The notes under the pieces were generated by a model. The model was not told the DNA's origin and searched no databases. It was given only the letters and a program-made list of their open reading frames with translations. Source: Saccoglossus kowalevskii (taxonomy: Eukaryota; Hemichordata; Enteropneusta; Harrimaniidae). From it: a stretch of DNA of 64,000 nucleotides. The position numbers and the translations under genes were made by a program. The stretch covers positions 993,626 through 1,057,625 of the forward strand of contig NW_003123903.1 of NCBI RefSeq assembly GCF_000003605.2. The letters run 5' to 3'. Shown piece after piece: positions 1-12,891 of the stretch (position 1 is its first letter; every line of letters starts with the position of its first letter).

Positions 1-2424
1 GTCCCATCACTTTTTAGTCACATTCACATCACTATAAGCATTCAGATCAGCATCGAAATTGCTTAATTATTCAGCGAAAGAAAAAAATTTAAAATAATGT
101 TTTGTAAAGTTCAATGAAGTCGGGACTAACATTTCATTGATGATAAAGCTCTAATCATTGCTAGGTTTAAACTGTTCATGCTAATGTTTTTTTGTTCTCC
201 ACTACAATAACTCCATTCATTCTTCAAGGTACAGTTTTGTAATTTTGAAATTAAAAAACATGACTAAATATTTTTGACAAAGATGAATGACTTTATTGAA
301 CTTCTTAGTACATCAAATTTATGACCAGAAATGGTGTCTTGTCATTACTATGGTTACCACAAAATATCCCATTTATTATAATTTATTTATTAATGGAGAG
401 GAAGCTATCCGGGAACTAAAACGGATAAGCAGCTGCGGTGGGTGTATACGTGACGTGTGACGTGCTACTTACACACTGCTTTGTATGTTGTCATTACACA
501 GGTTATTGTACCTACATACAACAGTCTGATGGGGCGGAATACTTAACAGAAACTGTAATATACAAATCTAATTTGGATGCATTTTATGCTACATTTGCTG
601 TTTGAGAAAAAAAAAAAAATGGCTAAGCATACATTTTTTCAAAGCTATTTTCTTCGTCGCTTAAATTGACTTTAACGTTATTCTGCATTTTCGTTGAATT
701 CAATTCACAGTGGATGATTGCTACACGTTTCTTTTGAGGAGTTATTTACTAATCAATGGATCTATTGGCCTCAGATAATTCGGTTGAAAATAAACTCGTC
801 TTTACGAGAACAGATTTTCACTAGGGCGAGTAGAAGTGGTTGGTTGACAAATGAACGTCTCTTCAGGAAAACCTTCTCCCAGCGGTTAATTTTACGCAAT
901 ATTTTCAAGTGTGCTCCTTTAGTATAATTGCCTTTTATGTTTGTTTGATAATAACTCAGTTTTATACCATGTTTTAATCAACACCAGATGGCAGTCTTTT
1001 GGAGGAATAAAGTCGGCCATTTTGAAACTGAGAGTACATATTTTGCTGTGTTAAAAAATACGAAAAAGCACCAAATTTGTTAATATATTCATATTTTAAA
1101 GAAGAAGACAATTGTTTTTGACTTTTCAATATTTCTAATATTTCCAAGGCTCGGGAACATTGTTTATACCTAATTAATACCCTCAGGAATAGTGCCCTCT
1201 CTTGGCCTATAAATAAAGAACTTTCTTATAGTCTTCTTTTTTAAAGTTATCCAGTTTTTCCCATTATCCAGATCAGGAGTGTAATTCATCCTTTTTACAG
1301 ATAAATAATTGATCTGTGTACATAAAAATTTCATGAAAATTCACAAGCAATAAATCATAAGAGTAGAATTTGACAGTAATTTATGGGTGGAATGGCTTAC
1401 AAACACTTGGCATGTTCTGAATCAGCAATTAAGTATTGACTCAGATGCTGTAATCGTTGAGAGCTTGACACCCACAATCTCTACCCCTCACCTTTTCCAG
1501 TCTTTTTTTATCCAGATTTATTTAAAATACTATTAGGAATAGATCATTAAAAAAAAAACTGGGAAAAAAACTGTTCAAAATGTTTATTTCTACACATATT
1601 TCATGTTTTGTGCTAATTTGTTTTTTCCGTGATTAAAATGCTATTATTGCATGATTCAATTTAGGCATGTAGAGTTTTGTTTCTGTTATTGATTCCTCTG
1701 ATCATGTGATTGCCCCCCCCCCCGCTGTTTCTAAGGGTCAAACTCTTATCATTAGAAATATTTTAGTCATTTATTTTGTTTTGTCACCATCCAAAAAATA
1801 CCAGTCTTTTTTAAAAGCTGCTTTTTGAATTATTTGATAACCAGTATTGAACAAAATCCATTAACAATAAATGAAATCATGTATTTTTTATTTAAATCAA
1901 AATTAATGTTAACTTTGAAGAAAATTTGAAAACATTTAGACTGACTTTTGGCAGGAGTAAAATATCTGGCTGCAAGATCAAAAACAAAAACCACCTGGGT
2001 AGGTTGCCACCACCATTTTTGACTAAAATTTATATTTTTGAATGAAATTTGCATTCACAAAAACAATCTGCATGAAATTTTTAATATTTCTGTCAAAACT
2101 TGTTAGACTTTTATTCCTTTGGTCCAAATGATAGAAAATGTTGCAAAATACAGCAACAATATTTTAAGTATAAAATGATTCAACAGAAAATACGTTCAAC
2201 TATTTGAAAGGTTGAGGTTCAAGTTTCAAATCAATAAAACTGTTTGATTTAAGACACTATTTCCCCTCCTCCTGAATAAATATTAAACTTGTATTGATCT
2301 TTTCAATAATGGTGAAAATTTGTACCGTTTATGTTCAAATTTTACATGAGTTGTATAAGTCGTATGGGACCCATACTAAACTCAACACAAAATGGTTAAC
2401 AGTTTTTTTATGGTGAGAGAATTT
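1..2424. other. AT-rich DNA, no gene seen
   Basis: Only short unrecognisable open frames and homopolymer runs, including a C run near 1711-1723. Confidence 0.7.
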
Positions 2425-2622
2425 CTTAATACTTTATTTTAGCTGGATTTAATTCTCGCTGAAAAGACTTTTTGTGTGGTTTTCATGGAATTTAATTTGA
2501 CTGATTTTTGACGAGTTGAATGTAAAATATAGGAAAACAGGTATATTCGCTGGATTTTATGTTCACTGAACCACTCCTTCAGTGAAAATAATTCCAAGCA
2601 AAAATAAAGCATTCTACAGTAA
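2425..2622. mobile_element. Family A inverted-repeat element (MITE-like)
   Basis: About 200 bp with ends AATACTTTATTTTAGCTGGA and an inverted AAAATAAAGCATTCTACAGT. The internal blocks TCGCTGAAAA, GACGAGTTGAATGTAAAATA and TATTCGCTGGATTTTAT are shared, in reverse orientation, with 4006-4210 and 12301-12512. Non-coding. Confidence 0.8.
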
Positions 2623-4005
2623 TATTGTTAAAACAGTGTGATAATAGTTTCCTCTTATATAAGTTCTCTCCCATAATGCATTGCACAGTAGAGGAAAACT
2701 TAAACTTAATTTTCTGTAGCTCACTTAAATATTGATTTAATTTTGAGATGAAAAGCCCTAAAGTTGTGTTGTTATTATTGAAAAGGTCATCATGTTTATT
2801 AAGTCTGATGTTTTTTTGTCATCAACAAAATCAAAATCCCCAAGATGTATGACCTATGCAATGCCAATTTCTGTTTTTTAACAGCGAAATCACAGCGTAA
2901 GACAGAAAGACGTAAGATTAGGATACATGTATGTTTCCCTATAGCTTTAATTACGAATGACGCTACAAAGCATCACGCCACGTAATCAATTATTCATGGG
3001 ATTCAAACAAATAGAAAGTAAACACAGACGATGAAGTGACTGATTTGTGTCATAGCAACACTAGTGATGAATACTGCGGCTCTATAATGAACTTGCATTG
3101 AGCGGCACGCTGCGAACTCATCAACAATATGACGACGAATTAACTTGATTGTAATTTCCAAAAGCTGGCCATTCTCTTCTACATGTGTGGTGCAACTACG
3201 ATGTGTTTTACGAGATGTTTAACGTTCTTATTTTTTACGATTTTACATCTTACTAAATCAGTACAACCAATGCCAGTTTTAAAATGGTTAGTTTACGTAA
3301 CGTTTAGAATCATTTATGAACTGTGGGAAATAATTGTTATTGCTTTGCAAATAAACAGAAATATATACATGATTGATGGGTGGTGGTCACCGTGCCTTGC
3401 ATGTGCGAGATTTGTGTGAATAAACGGTGATTTTCCTGCGTATATACTCGACCAGTGGCAAGCTGTAAGGTTTTGATCTGAAATACCGACTTTGATTCCA
3501 TGAGTCCTCAGATGAAGTAGTCTGTGTGTCCCCAAGTTATCAAAAAATGAACATACAAATCTTATATTAAAATATGCAAAAACAAATTCTAATTTGAAGT
3601 ATTGTTATCAAAAAATTTGAATTCGAAAACAGGAATTTTTTTTCTCTTTTTGAAAAAGACCATTTTTGCCTCTTTAGCATAATCAAGGTAAAATAAACTG
3701 TACTTTCTAAATTTAAAGCAGATAGTCTGAAAAAAACCTTTAAGGTTTTGTAAAATTATTGATCCATGTTTATACATCTGGTAAGCTCTGAAAGGTGATA
3801 GTTGAGATTTAAGTTGTCTACTGATAAGGTAAGTGAAAGTAGTCGGTCACAACAAGCACATCTTTTCCCGACAAAATGAAACAATTGTTACTTTATTGGG
3901 ATAGCTGAATATCACATTTGTGCCAAACGTTTTTTAATATTTGCCGAAATCTTCTATTTTTGGGGGGTTTGTCATTAAAAGTTGGCTTAATTTGTTTAAA
4001 TTAAA

Positions 4006-4210
4006 TACTGTTGAATACTTTATTTTCACTTGAAATTTATTTTCGCTGAAAGGATGATTCCGTGAAAATAAAATCTAGCGAATATACTTTTTCCCCTATA
4101 TTTTACACATTCAACTCGTCAAAAATCAGTGAAAATAATTTCCATACAAAACACCCAAAATGCCTTTTCAGCGAAAATTAATTCCAGCTAAAATAAAGTA
4201 TTTCACAGTA
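4006..4210. mobile_element. Family A inverted-repeat element (MITE-like)
   Basis: Ends TACTGTTGAATACTTTATTT and AAATAAAGTATTTCACAGTA are inverted copies. The middle carries AAATAAAATCTAGCGAATAT and CAACTCGTCAAAAATCAGTG, shared with the other family members. Non-coding. Confidence 0.85.
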
Positions 4211-4437
4211 ATTAATGTGGATAAAAGTTTCATAAAGTAATATTTAGAAAGAACCATTTGAAAGCAGGGGAGAGGCCATGATTTTCTGAGGGGAATACAA
4301 GTGATACTTTTTAAAGATGAGAGAACAAAATAGTTATTTATATACATTAATTGGTAGTTCTTGTTGTCATTAGCATATTTGTATTGGTTGTATTACAGAC
4401 ATTGTGCATTAGTAAAGCAACCATCATGTGATGTATT

Positions 4438-4545
4438 CGATATGGGTTCTATATACAACGTAAATAACGTGTGTAATAACGCATTGTTCGTTGACACAAA
4501 ATTCAAGCATGTGCTGCTCGACAACTGTGACTGTTAGTCCTCTAA
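4438..4545. mobile_element. Family D element, decayed
   Basis: TTCGATATGGGTTCTATATA, CGCATTGTTCGTTGACACAA and AATTCAAGCATGTGCTGCTC resemble the family D interior and right half. The ends are degraded. Confidence 0.5.
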
Positions 4546-5114
4546 ATTATCAATATTGTTGTCATCTGAGCACAAATATAAACAGATTATTAAGTACAAT
4601 AGAAGTATGCAGTACGTTAAGAAGCTTATTTACATAAAATATGATATCTGTCACATGTTACATGCATTATATTTATTAATTATTATAACTTTCCAAACAG
4701 AATTTATGAAATATGTCAAAGACCTTTTATTTTGTGATGTATTCACTGTTTACTTAAAGCGACACTATTGTCATAACAGAGCATATACATATATGCGTTT
4801 TATACATTTACTTAAAACCAGTTTTGCATTTACTGACAAGCTACTAAACTCAAAAAAAAAATATTGTTAAAATTAAGTGTCATGCTTGCATTAAAGTTCA
4901 AGGATGTTTTTTTGATGACTAAGTATACTGTTATAACCATGAGCCCTGGTCGTGAGCAATACGTTTATGTATTGTGCTATGTATAGTGCATATTGTGTGC
5001 AATGTAGTTAAAAACCATGCAACTAGCAAACAGTATAACAATAACAGAACTGTAGTATATGCACATTACAACTTTCACATCAACAAAGCTTTAAATATTG
5101 TATGTAAACCACTT

Positions 5115-5255
5115 TAATTTAAAGGGCGGTGGTCGTCACGCCGCGCCCTGTTCGATAAGCGACTCATAGCGACGTATACAACGCATGTAAAATACATTGT
5201 TTATTTACATGAAATTCAAACATGCGCTGCGCGATGACCACCATGCTTTAAATTA
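5115..5255. mobile_element. Family D inverted-repeat element (MITE-like)
   Basis: About 140 bp. Left end TTTAAAGGGCGGTGGTCGTC and right end GATGACCACCATGCTTTAAA are inverted copies. The interior has TGTTCGATAAGCGACTCATA and AATACATTGTTTATTTACAT. It is GC-richer than its surroundings. Non-coding. Confidence 0.85.
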
Positions 5256-5683
5256 AAATGGGAGAATTTCTAATGACAATACTTTTACTGATTACAGTTA
5301 TTTATGCAATATGTATAGCATTAACAATTTTAAGACGTTTCCTGCTGAAAGCCGGCACAGATATTCAAAATGATCGAGAAAACGAAGTCAGCATCATCAT
5401 GCAGCACACAAAAAATGTTTGTTTTTGTTTATGTTTTTTTTGCTTGTATTTATTCTTGCAAGCATTTACTGTTGAAAAGTCAAATATATTATTCTCTTCA
5501 ATATGACGATTGTCGCGCTTTAATATGTGATTTTTTTTAATTTCTACGAGATATGTCATGCATGAATGGTGCAAACCAAATGATTTCTTTTTTTAGTTCA
5601 ATGTCATAATATGATATTCAGAAGTGAACATTACGATGAGATATCCTAATAACCAATCAAAATTGCTCATCTTCAAATGTGTA

Positions 5684-5884
5684 TACTGTAAAGGGATTAA
5701 TTATTCACTGGGTTTTAATTTAGCTTATTTCGCTGACTGGAAAATGCACAAAATAAAAACCCAGTGAATAACTTAGAACACATTATCTAAATGATCAAAC
5801 CGTGTATTTAAAACCCACTGAATATGCCTATTAATAGTAAATAAGCGAAATTTAAACCCAGTGAAAATAAGTCATTTTACAGTA
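5684..5884. mobile_element. Family B inverted-repeat element (MITE-like)
   Basis: About 200 bp with terminal inverted repeats TACTGTAAA...TTCACTGGGTTTTAATTT and the mirror AAATTTAAACCCAGTGAA...TTACAGTA. TA on the left could be a target duplication. Non-coding. Related copies are at 9649-9829 and, partial, at 40009-40088. Confidence 0.85.
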
Positions 5885-5889
5885 GCCCC

Positions 5890-8425
5890 TAAAACTGTCT
5901 GTCCGTTGTATTCCATGCAAAGTTTTGATGCCACAATTACCTTTGGTTATTCTGTTTTTATGTTTGATTTCATAAAAGGTCTTGCAGTGAATTGAAATGG
6001 TCTATTCCAGCTGTCATATATCACAGCAAACATGATGGTATTTGCTGAGAAAATTAGCTCATTATGTATCTTTTCAGCAGACCTAGACATCCCCGGGGAA
6101 TCAAAATGGTTTCTTCCAAGTTCAATAATAGTTGGTACAATCACAGTGTAATTGATAAATAATTGCTAGTTCACAGTTATTGTCTCATTACAACAGTGTT
6201 CATTTATTGATATTAACAATTGATCAATTCAGCCATGTGATGATAATAAAGACCTTGTGTTATTTCTTTAATTGTTTGCTTTGCTAATAGTACTTCCACC
6301 TTTTGATGACCTCCAAATATCAATTTTAAATTTATTTCGTCTAGTATTTTTTCAATGCAAGTCATGAATAAACTGTATGCTTTTTGCTGAGCCGTGTATC
6401 TTGTATATAAATGAAAGGTTCACATTGTTTTATACATAATGTATGACGGAAAGACTCCGGTATATGCCACCTGTTCAACAATTTTTTCCATATTTCCTTT
6501 GCCACTCTTGTACTCAATATGATAACTGAACTGAAATATTTATTAATGTGTAAATGATATCGGCAAAGTCACTTTTCACAAAATATTCTGGTGTTTTTTT
6601 TTCTTATTTCAATGCTTAGTCCTAATTGGTCCCAAATTAACAAAAAACAATTACCGGGTAATCAATATAATTATAGAAAGTATATAAAAATGAGAAAATG
6701 TTGGTCAGAAAAAACATTTTGGTGAGAAATTTTTTTTTTCTTCCAAAATATTGATTAAAACCTGTAGGCAATGAATAAATATGTCCATTTGGCCCACAAT
6801 AAATTAAGAAATTGTGGAAAAGTATAAATCACGAAAAATGTTACACACAAATTTTGGCGGGAAACATTTTAATGTAACTTCCCTCTTTCCCAGATTTCAA
6901 CAATTTATGACTAGTTGTCTTTGTATCAATGTTTATATTCATTACGACTCACAGAAATGCAAACTAAAATACCTATAATATTTATTCATAATGTTTGTAT
7001 TCCAATAATTCTGTTTGCATAATTGATTAGGCCAGCAAATGCATAGAAACATCATTGATTTTATTCAAATTGCAGCATTTGTTTTTGACAGTAAAAATAA
7101 TTAAAACTATTAGCTTGCCTGTAATGTTAATGAGCGAAAAGTGTGTGAGGGAAAAATGTATGTCTCATCATCGTTGTTCTCGTTGTTAAATCTGTTTTTG
7201 TGGTCACAATAATTCAAGCAATTCATATTCTAACATCTTCAAACATGTACAATGTTAATTATGAAATCTTGCCCAAGTTCAATTGTGGTATGATTTACCC
7301 ATTTTTTTTTTATAAAAAGATGTTAGTCAAAATGTACTATTAGAATTATGGTATATTATTTTGTAAGGGACCTTGAGATTAATATAGTACATGAAGTATT
7401 AAAAGTACAAAATGTTATTATTCAAGTATTAATACATAATCTAGTATTTATTTAATTCATATCCCCAAAAACTCAATTATAATCACCATTGTGATTCTCT
7501 CTATAATTCTTATGTGGTATTTAATATATAGATTTTCAATGGGCAAGGTTGTAATAGTTACACTACGTTTTGATTGGGTTTTGTTACATTAATTTCATTT
7601 TCAATTGCATCTGTGATGATTATGTCATCTTACTAGAAATAGAACTGACATAATCATAGAACCTGGTATGTACAGGACGTGAAAGATCAAACAAGGACAA
7701 TGTATGAAGACGTCACGTTAAAGACAATTTCAACTCCAACTACCGGTACATTACTTTGCTGTGATTTGTTGCGAACCCAAGGAAGTTAATTATTGCCTGA
7801 ACAAAGCAATTGCCAAATTATTTTAAAAGCTATCGTAATTGTTTTTTTTAGTTTACCCATTCATTTATTTGAATACTTAATCATGTGATGCAATGTTTAG
7901 TGAGGTTGTTTGAAACAAATGACAAACAATTACTCCAATGCCATAAACTGCTTAATTTTGCAAAAAATGTTTCTGGAGTCTGAGAAAATCAGTCAAAATG
8001 TCGCATTATGAAAATTTGTCCTTTTAAATGCTATTAAATCATGAAACCATAAAAATCGATAGCAGCGAAAATATAACGATTCCAATATGAGTAAGTAGAT
8101 GTAAATGTGAATGGCTGTTGTCGTCACTTTTTATCCAATGCTCCAAGTTTCTTTATTTCACACAAAGATCATGTTTATTGTACCTGGTGAATAATACATA
8201 CATTTTAAGTTTTTCTCGTATTTGTTAAAACTTGCAACCACATTCAATATTTTGTGAGTGTATTAATTATTTTTTTTTTTTTAAATACACAATTCGAAAC
8301 TCACTACTAAATAAATAGTCTAGTGTGAATCAGTAGGAATATTTCACTGTCTTTGACAGCATAGTGTGAATGTGATACAATCCAGAGAAACTCAAGATCT
8401 ATATTTTGCCAGTTCCCTTGGAAAC
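5890..8425. other. AT-rich DNA, no gene seen
   Basis: No recognisable coding sequence. A partial family E repeat lies at 6765-6870. A 65-codon minus frame at 5947-6144 has no recognisable motif. Confidence 0.65.
6765..6870. mobile_element. Family E dispersed repeat, partial
   Basis: ATATGTCCATTTGGCCCACA and AAATTTTGGCGGGAAACATT match the family E right half. Confidence 0.5.
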
Positions 8426-8429
8426 AAAA

Positions 8430-8560
8430 TGTTTTCAATGAGTCCTTCTAGACTAAATACTATTCACAACGAGTCCCCCCTAGACTTACTACTATTCACA
8501 ATGAGTCCCCCTAGACTGAATATTATATTCACATTGAGTCACCCTAGACTGAGAAAGTTA
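8430..8560. repeat. Short tandem repeat, about 34-bp unit, four copies
   Basis: ATGAGTCCCCCTAGACT-type units separated by ATACTATTCACA-type spacers, four imperfect copies. It overlaps an open frame at 8366-8611 that I regard as repeat-derived. Confidence 0.85.
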
Positions 8561-8846
8561 AATGGTGTACCACATATAAATAATGTAACAGATATTTCAC
8601 AGACTTGGTAATCAAAGGGGATGAATGTTCTATACATATAGTATGTCCTATTTTCTTTCTAAAAATAAAAAAAAAAACTGGAGCAATATGAATAAAATTA
8701 GAAGCCAGAGTCCATGTTTTGCTGGAAATTAGTTCAATAAATTATTCAGGTAAGAAGTGTTGTACCATAAAATACATTAAACATTCAGAAGTTCAGGCTA
8801 GTCTATTAGTCTCCAACTTTATGCGTATCTGTTTCATGTTTGGAAA

Positions 8847-9645
8847 CAGCCAGTCATTAGCATGATATTGGACCAGTCGGCCAGTCAATAGCATAATAAT
8901 AGACCAGTCAGCCAGTCTTTAGCATAATAATAGACCAGTCAGCCAGTCTTTAGCATAATAATAGACCAGTCAGCCAGTCTTTAGCATAATAATAGACCAG
9001 TCAGCCAGTCTTTAGCATAATAATAGACCAGTCAGCCAGTCTTTAGCATAATAATAGACCAGTCAGCCAGTCAATAGCATAATAATAGACCAGTCAGCCA
9101 GTCTTTAGCATAATAATAGACCAGTCAGCCAGTCTTTAGCATAATAATAGACCAGTCAGCCAGTCTTTAGCATAATAATAGACCAGTCAGCCAGTCTTTA
9201 GCATAATAATAGACCAGTCAGCCAGTCTTTAGCATAATAATAGACCAGTCAGCCAGTCAATAGCATAATAATAGACCAGTCAGCCAGTCTTTAGCATATT
9301 AATAGACCAGTCAGCCAGTCTTTAACATATTAATAGACCAGTCAGCCAGTCTTTAGCATAATAATAGACCAGTCAGCCAGTCAATAGCATAATAATAGAC
9401 CAGTAAGCCAGTCTTTAGCATATTAATAGACCAGTCAGCCAGTCTTTAGCATATTAATAGACCAGTCGACCAGTCTTTAGCATGATAATAGACCAGTCGG
9501 CCAGTCTTTAGCATAATAATAGACCAGTCAGCCAGTCTTTAGCATAATAATAGACCAGTCGGCCAGTCAATAGCATAATAATAGACCAGTTGGCCAGTCA
9601 ATGGCATGATATTTGATCAGTTGGCTAGTAAGCAGCATGATATCA
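8847..9645. repeat. Satellite array, 31-bp unit, about 25 copies
   Basis: Tandem unit AGACCAGTCAGCCAGTC plus TTTAGCATAATAAT, strictly 31 bp where I counted successive AGACC positions (9366, 9397, 9428, 9459, 9490, 9521, 9552). Units at both ends are more diverged. A variant with CAATAG in place of CTTTAG recurs every six units, giving a 186-bp higher-order period. Each unit contains an inner duplication of CAGTC. Confidence 0.97.
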
Positions 9646-9648
9646 AGC

Positions 9649-9829
9649 TACTTTAAAAGGGTTACTTATTCACTGGGTTTAATTTTGCTTATTTCGCTGA
9701 CTGGAAAATGCGCTAAATTAAAACCCAGTGAATAGTAAAATTAAGCATTGAACACATTATCTAATAAAATTCACTGAAATGCTAAATCAGTAAAATTTAA
9801 ACCCAGTGAAAATCAGTCATTTTACAGTA
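9649..9829. mobile_element. Family B inverted-repeat element (MITE-like) between the two satellite arrays
   Basis: Its ends, TACTTTAAAAGGG... and ...CATTTTACAGTA, are inverted copies, followed inward by CACTGGGTTT and AAACCCAGTG. It closely resembles the copy at 5684-5884. It has no coding capacity and sits exactly where the satellite period changes from 31 to 30 bp. Confidence 0.85.
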
Positions 9830-9830
9830 G

Positions 9831-10606
9831 TTGGCCAATGATTAGCAGTGACCCAGTCAATATCATATTAGAACCATGAGCAAGTCAATGGTATGATAAT
9901 AGACCAGTCAGCCAGTCAATAGCATGATAAAGAACAGTCAGCCAGTCAATAGCATGATAAAGACCAGTCAGCCAGTCAATAGTATGATAAAAACCAGTCA
10001 GCCAGTCAACAGCATGATAAAGACCAGTCAGCCAATCAATAGTATGATAAAAACCAGTCAGCCAGTCAACAGCATGATAAAGACCAGTCAGTCAGTCAGT
10101 CAATAGCATGATAAAGAACAGTCAGTCAGTCAATAGCATGATAAAGACCAGTCAGCCAGTCAATAGCATGATAAAGACCAGTCAGCCAGTTAATAGCATG
10201 ATAAAGACCAGTCAGCCAGTCAATAGCATGATAAAGACCAGTCAATAGCATGATAAAGACCAGTCAGCCAGTCAATAGCATGATAAAGACTAGTCAGCCA
10301 GTCAATAGTATGATAATAGACCAGTCAGCCAATCAAAAGCATGATAAAGATCAGTCAGCCAATCAATAGCATGATAAAGACCAGTCAGCCAATCAATAGC
10401 ATGATAAAGACCAGTCAGCCAGTCAATAGCATGATAAAGACCAGTCAGTCAGTCAATAGCATGATAATAGACCAGTCAATAGCATGATAAAGACCAGTCA
10501 GCCAGTCAATAGCATGATAAAGACCAGTCAGCCAGTCAATAAAATGGAACAGTAGACCAGTCAGCCAGTGAATATCATGATATTAGAACAGTGACCAGCC
10601 AATAGT
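9831..10606. repeat. Satellite array, 30-bp unit, about 25 copies
   Basis: The same repeat family as the array on its left, but the unit is AGACCAGTCAGCCAGTC plus AATAGCATGATAA (30 bp), with scattered units missing the CAGC part. Because 30 is a multiple of three it reads through as a repeating MIKTSQPVNS peptide at 9924-10106, which I take as an artefact. Edge units are degraded. Confidence 0.96.
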
Positions 10607-10609
10607 TAA

Positions 10610-12300
10610 CTAGTTCTGTTTTTTTTTAATTATTGAGATTTTAATCAACATATTAAATATTCCATAATTATGTTTATAATGCATTTCAGGTTGATACAGA
10701 CAGTCAACAAATTGAGTGAAACATACAGAGTAGTCTCAAACAGATTAGCACATGGCAGCAATATATTCAGAAAATACCGGTGATCCAACATGGATATTTT
10801 TTAAATCTTTAAGGTAGGTTTTTTATCGCTACTGTTAAAATATGATTTAACCTTTAAAGTTTAATTTTTTGTTATCAGAATCGTGACTAATTCGCGCAAA
10901 TATCCAAATACAGCAATTTCTTTGGTGAGTCTCTCGGGAAATATGGTAGTTTTCAATGATATGTTTTGCTTCGATCAGTACCGCATACTTATTTGTTAGA
11001 CCCAAAGCCGTTGCTGCCGGGCGTAGATTATGTCAGTTTCCAGAACTCCAATGGGAATCAATCAATTTCAGTTTTTATCAGAAAATAGTATACGATTACT
11101 TGATTGAATTTTCGTTCTTTTGCACCCAGATATTTTTTCAAGAGGTGAGAAGTATGATCATGTATCCCATGACTATGCATGCCTATAGGGCTTTATCTGC
11201 TGGCTTATAATGCATGTCATTTGAAGGTAAATGTAAGTTTCAAATATTGATGTTGGTTATTAAAACATTCATTTGGAATATATCTTTTTATGTTTGTCAT
11301 TGCAACATGATTTTCGTCTACAATTTGATGTAAAATCGACAATATTTATAAATTCTGATGTTTTTTTTATCACAATTTGTACAAAAACTGTGAAGACTTA
11401 GCAAACATACAACTCATCATGATTGTGTAGAGTTCATGCATGAGATAATTAAGTGAAATTCAAATTGCCAATTGTTAATTTTCATCAATTGTTAACTGCA
11501 AGAAACCTACAGTATTCACTTTCTTTTATACAATATTATTCCTAATAATTCATTTTTCATTGAGCAAATAATATTTAAATAATGCCAATTAAATTGTATA
11601 TGATGAAAAAATATTTTTTGACCTTGAATCAAACAACAGTTTGAGTTGTCATGCTCCATTTGTCTACCTACTAAATTGACTTTAACCAAAAAAACATGAA
11701 TTATTGAAAAATTAATAGCTGTCTTTGTCTCTGTAGATTTTGAATAAAACATGTGTGTGTTCATGCATCTTATTTGAGATTGTACATGACGTTTTGAATG
11801 TTAGAGATCACTGTCATGCACTTCCTCTATAATATTGTGATTATGAATATTATAATTAAAGTTTTGATAAATTTTCCTTGAAATGGTAACTGTAAAATCT
11901 CTATTACAATACAAAAGAAGAGATGCAGTTTCTGTAATTAAAAGCATCTACACATATTAGAAATGGGGAATTTTTGGTTTTCAAATATTGAATGGGTGCA
12001 GCTCATATTAGAGATCTAGATTTTATGGTAATGATTAAAAAATATTACATTAATTTTTCATAATATTTCAAAAAATATGATGAAAACAATGATACATACT
12101 GAACTGTAAATTACTAAAAGTCTAATAACATCTGATTGGTTGTAATCTTACTCAACTTATATTATATTAAACTTAAATCGCTAGTCCTCATGTTGAATGT
12201 GGGTCCCATGCAACATATATAAACATGTATAAAATACTTTCTGTTTACGCAAAATTCCACGACACTTTATATTCTTGTGCAGTGACAGATATTTTCTGTA
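10610..12300. other. AT-rich DNA, no gene seen
   Basis: Nothing recognisable; the open frames at 10956-11210 and 11516-11764 lack motifs, splice context or homologs I know. Confidence 0.65.
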
Positions 12301-12512
12301 TACTGTAGAATACTTTATTTTCGCTTGGAATTTATTTTCGCTATTTTCGCTGAAGGAATGATTCCGTGAAAATAAAATCCAGCGAATATACTTTTTTTCC
12401 TATATTTCACATTAAACTCATCAAAAATCAGTGAAAATAAATTCCACACAAAACGCCGAAAAAGCATTTTCAGCGAAAATTATCTCCAGCGAAAATAAAG
12501 TATTCCACAGTA
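12301..12512. mobile_element. Family A inverted-repeat element (MITE-like)
   Basis: The best-preserved member: TACTGTAGAATACTTTATTT at the left and the inverted AAATAAAGTATTCCACAGTA at the right, with TTTTCGCT blocks inward on both sides. There is a short duplication of TATTTTCGCT near the left end. Non-coding. Confidence 0.88.
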
Positions 12513-12553
12513 TATATAATCAGTGTAAAACCATATTTTAAGGTATAATGTCA

Positions 12554-12760
12554 TTAACCTTTTGATCCTTTGAATGCCAAGTCAACTCCAGCACCTTTCT
12601 TAAAATTAATCTACATAAATTTTTCCATACTTAAAAAAAAAAAAAAATTATCAAGGCTTGTAAACAATAAGAAGTTATGTCCATTTGGTTCAAACATAAC
12701 ACAGGAATTTAAGAAAAATAAAAAAAATTTGAAAAATGTTTCATCACAATTTTGGCGGGA
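12554..12760. mobile_element. Family E dispersed repeat
   Basis: Begins TTAACCTTTTGATCCTTTGA, contains AGTTATGTCCATTTGGTTC and ends near AATTTTGGCGGGA. The same blocks recur at 6765-6870, 14990-15110 (reverse), 18176-18350 and, weaker, 16490-16600. Non-coding. Confidence 0.65.
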
Positions 12761-12891
12761 TAGTCAAATGATATCGGTAATTGTTATACCGAGTAAATGT
12801 ACATGTAGTAACATTTTAGAATGTACAGATTATTTGTATAAACACCATATATAAGATTAAATGTGTATCTAGGTATGTTTTTGATCATGTT

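Noticed and set aside
4556-4870. 104-codon plus-strand ORF
   Set aside because: Composition (Tyr, Ile, Lys, Leu) is that of random AT-rich DNA; no motif.
9924-10106. Repetitive ORF (MIKTSQPVNS repeats) as a repeat protein
   Set aside because: It is the translation of a 30-bp satellite whose sister array has a 31-bp unit and no open frame; no start context or flanking gene structure.
8847-10606. CRISPR-like array
   Set aside because: Units are directly contiguous with no unique spacers, in a eukaryotic intergenic region; it is an ordinary satellite.
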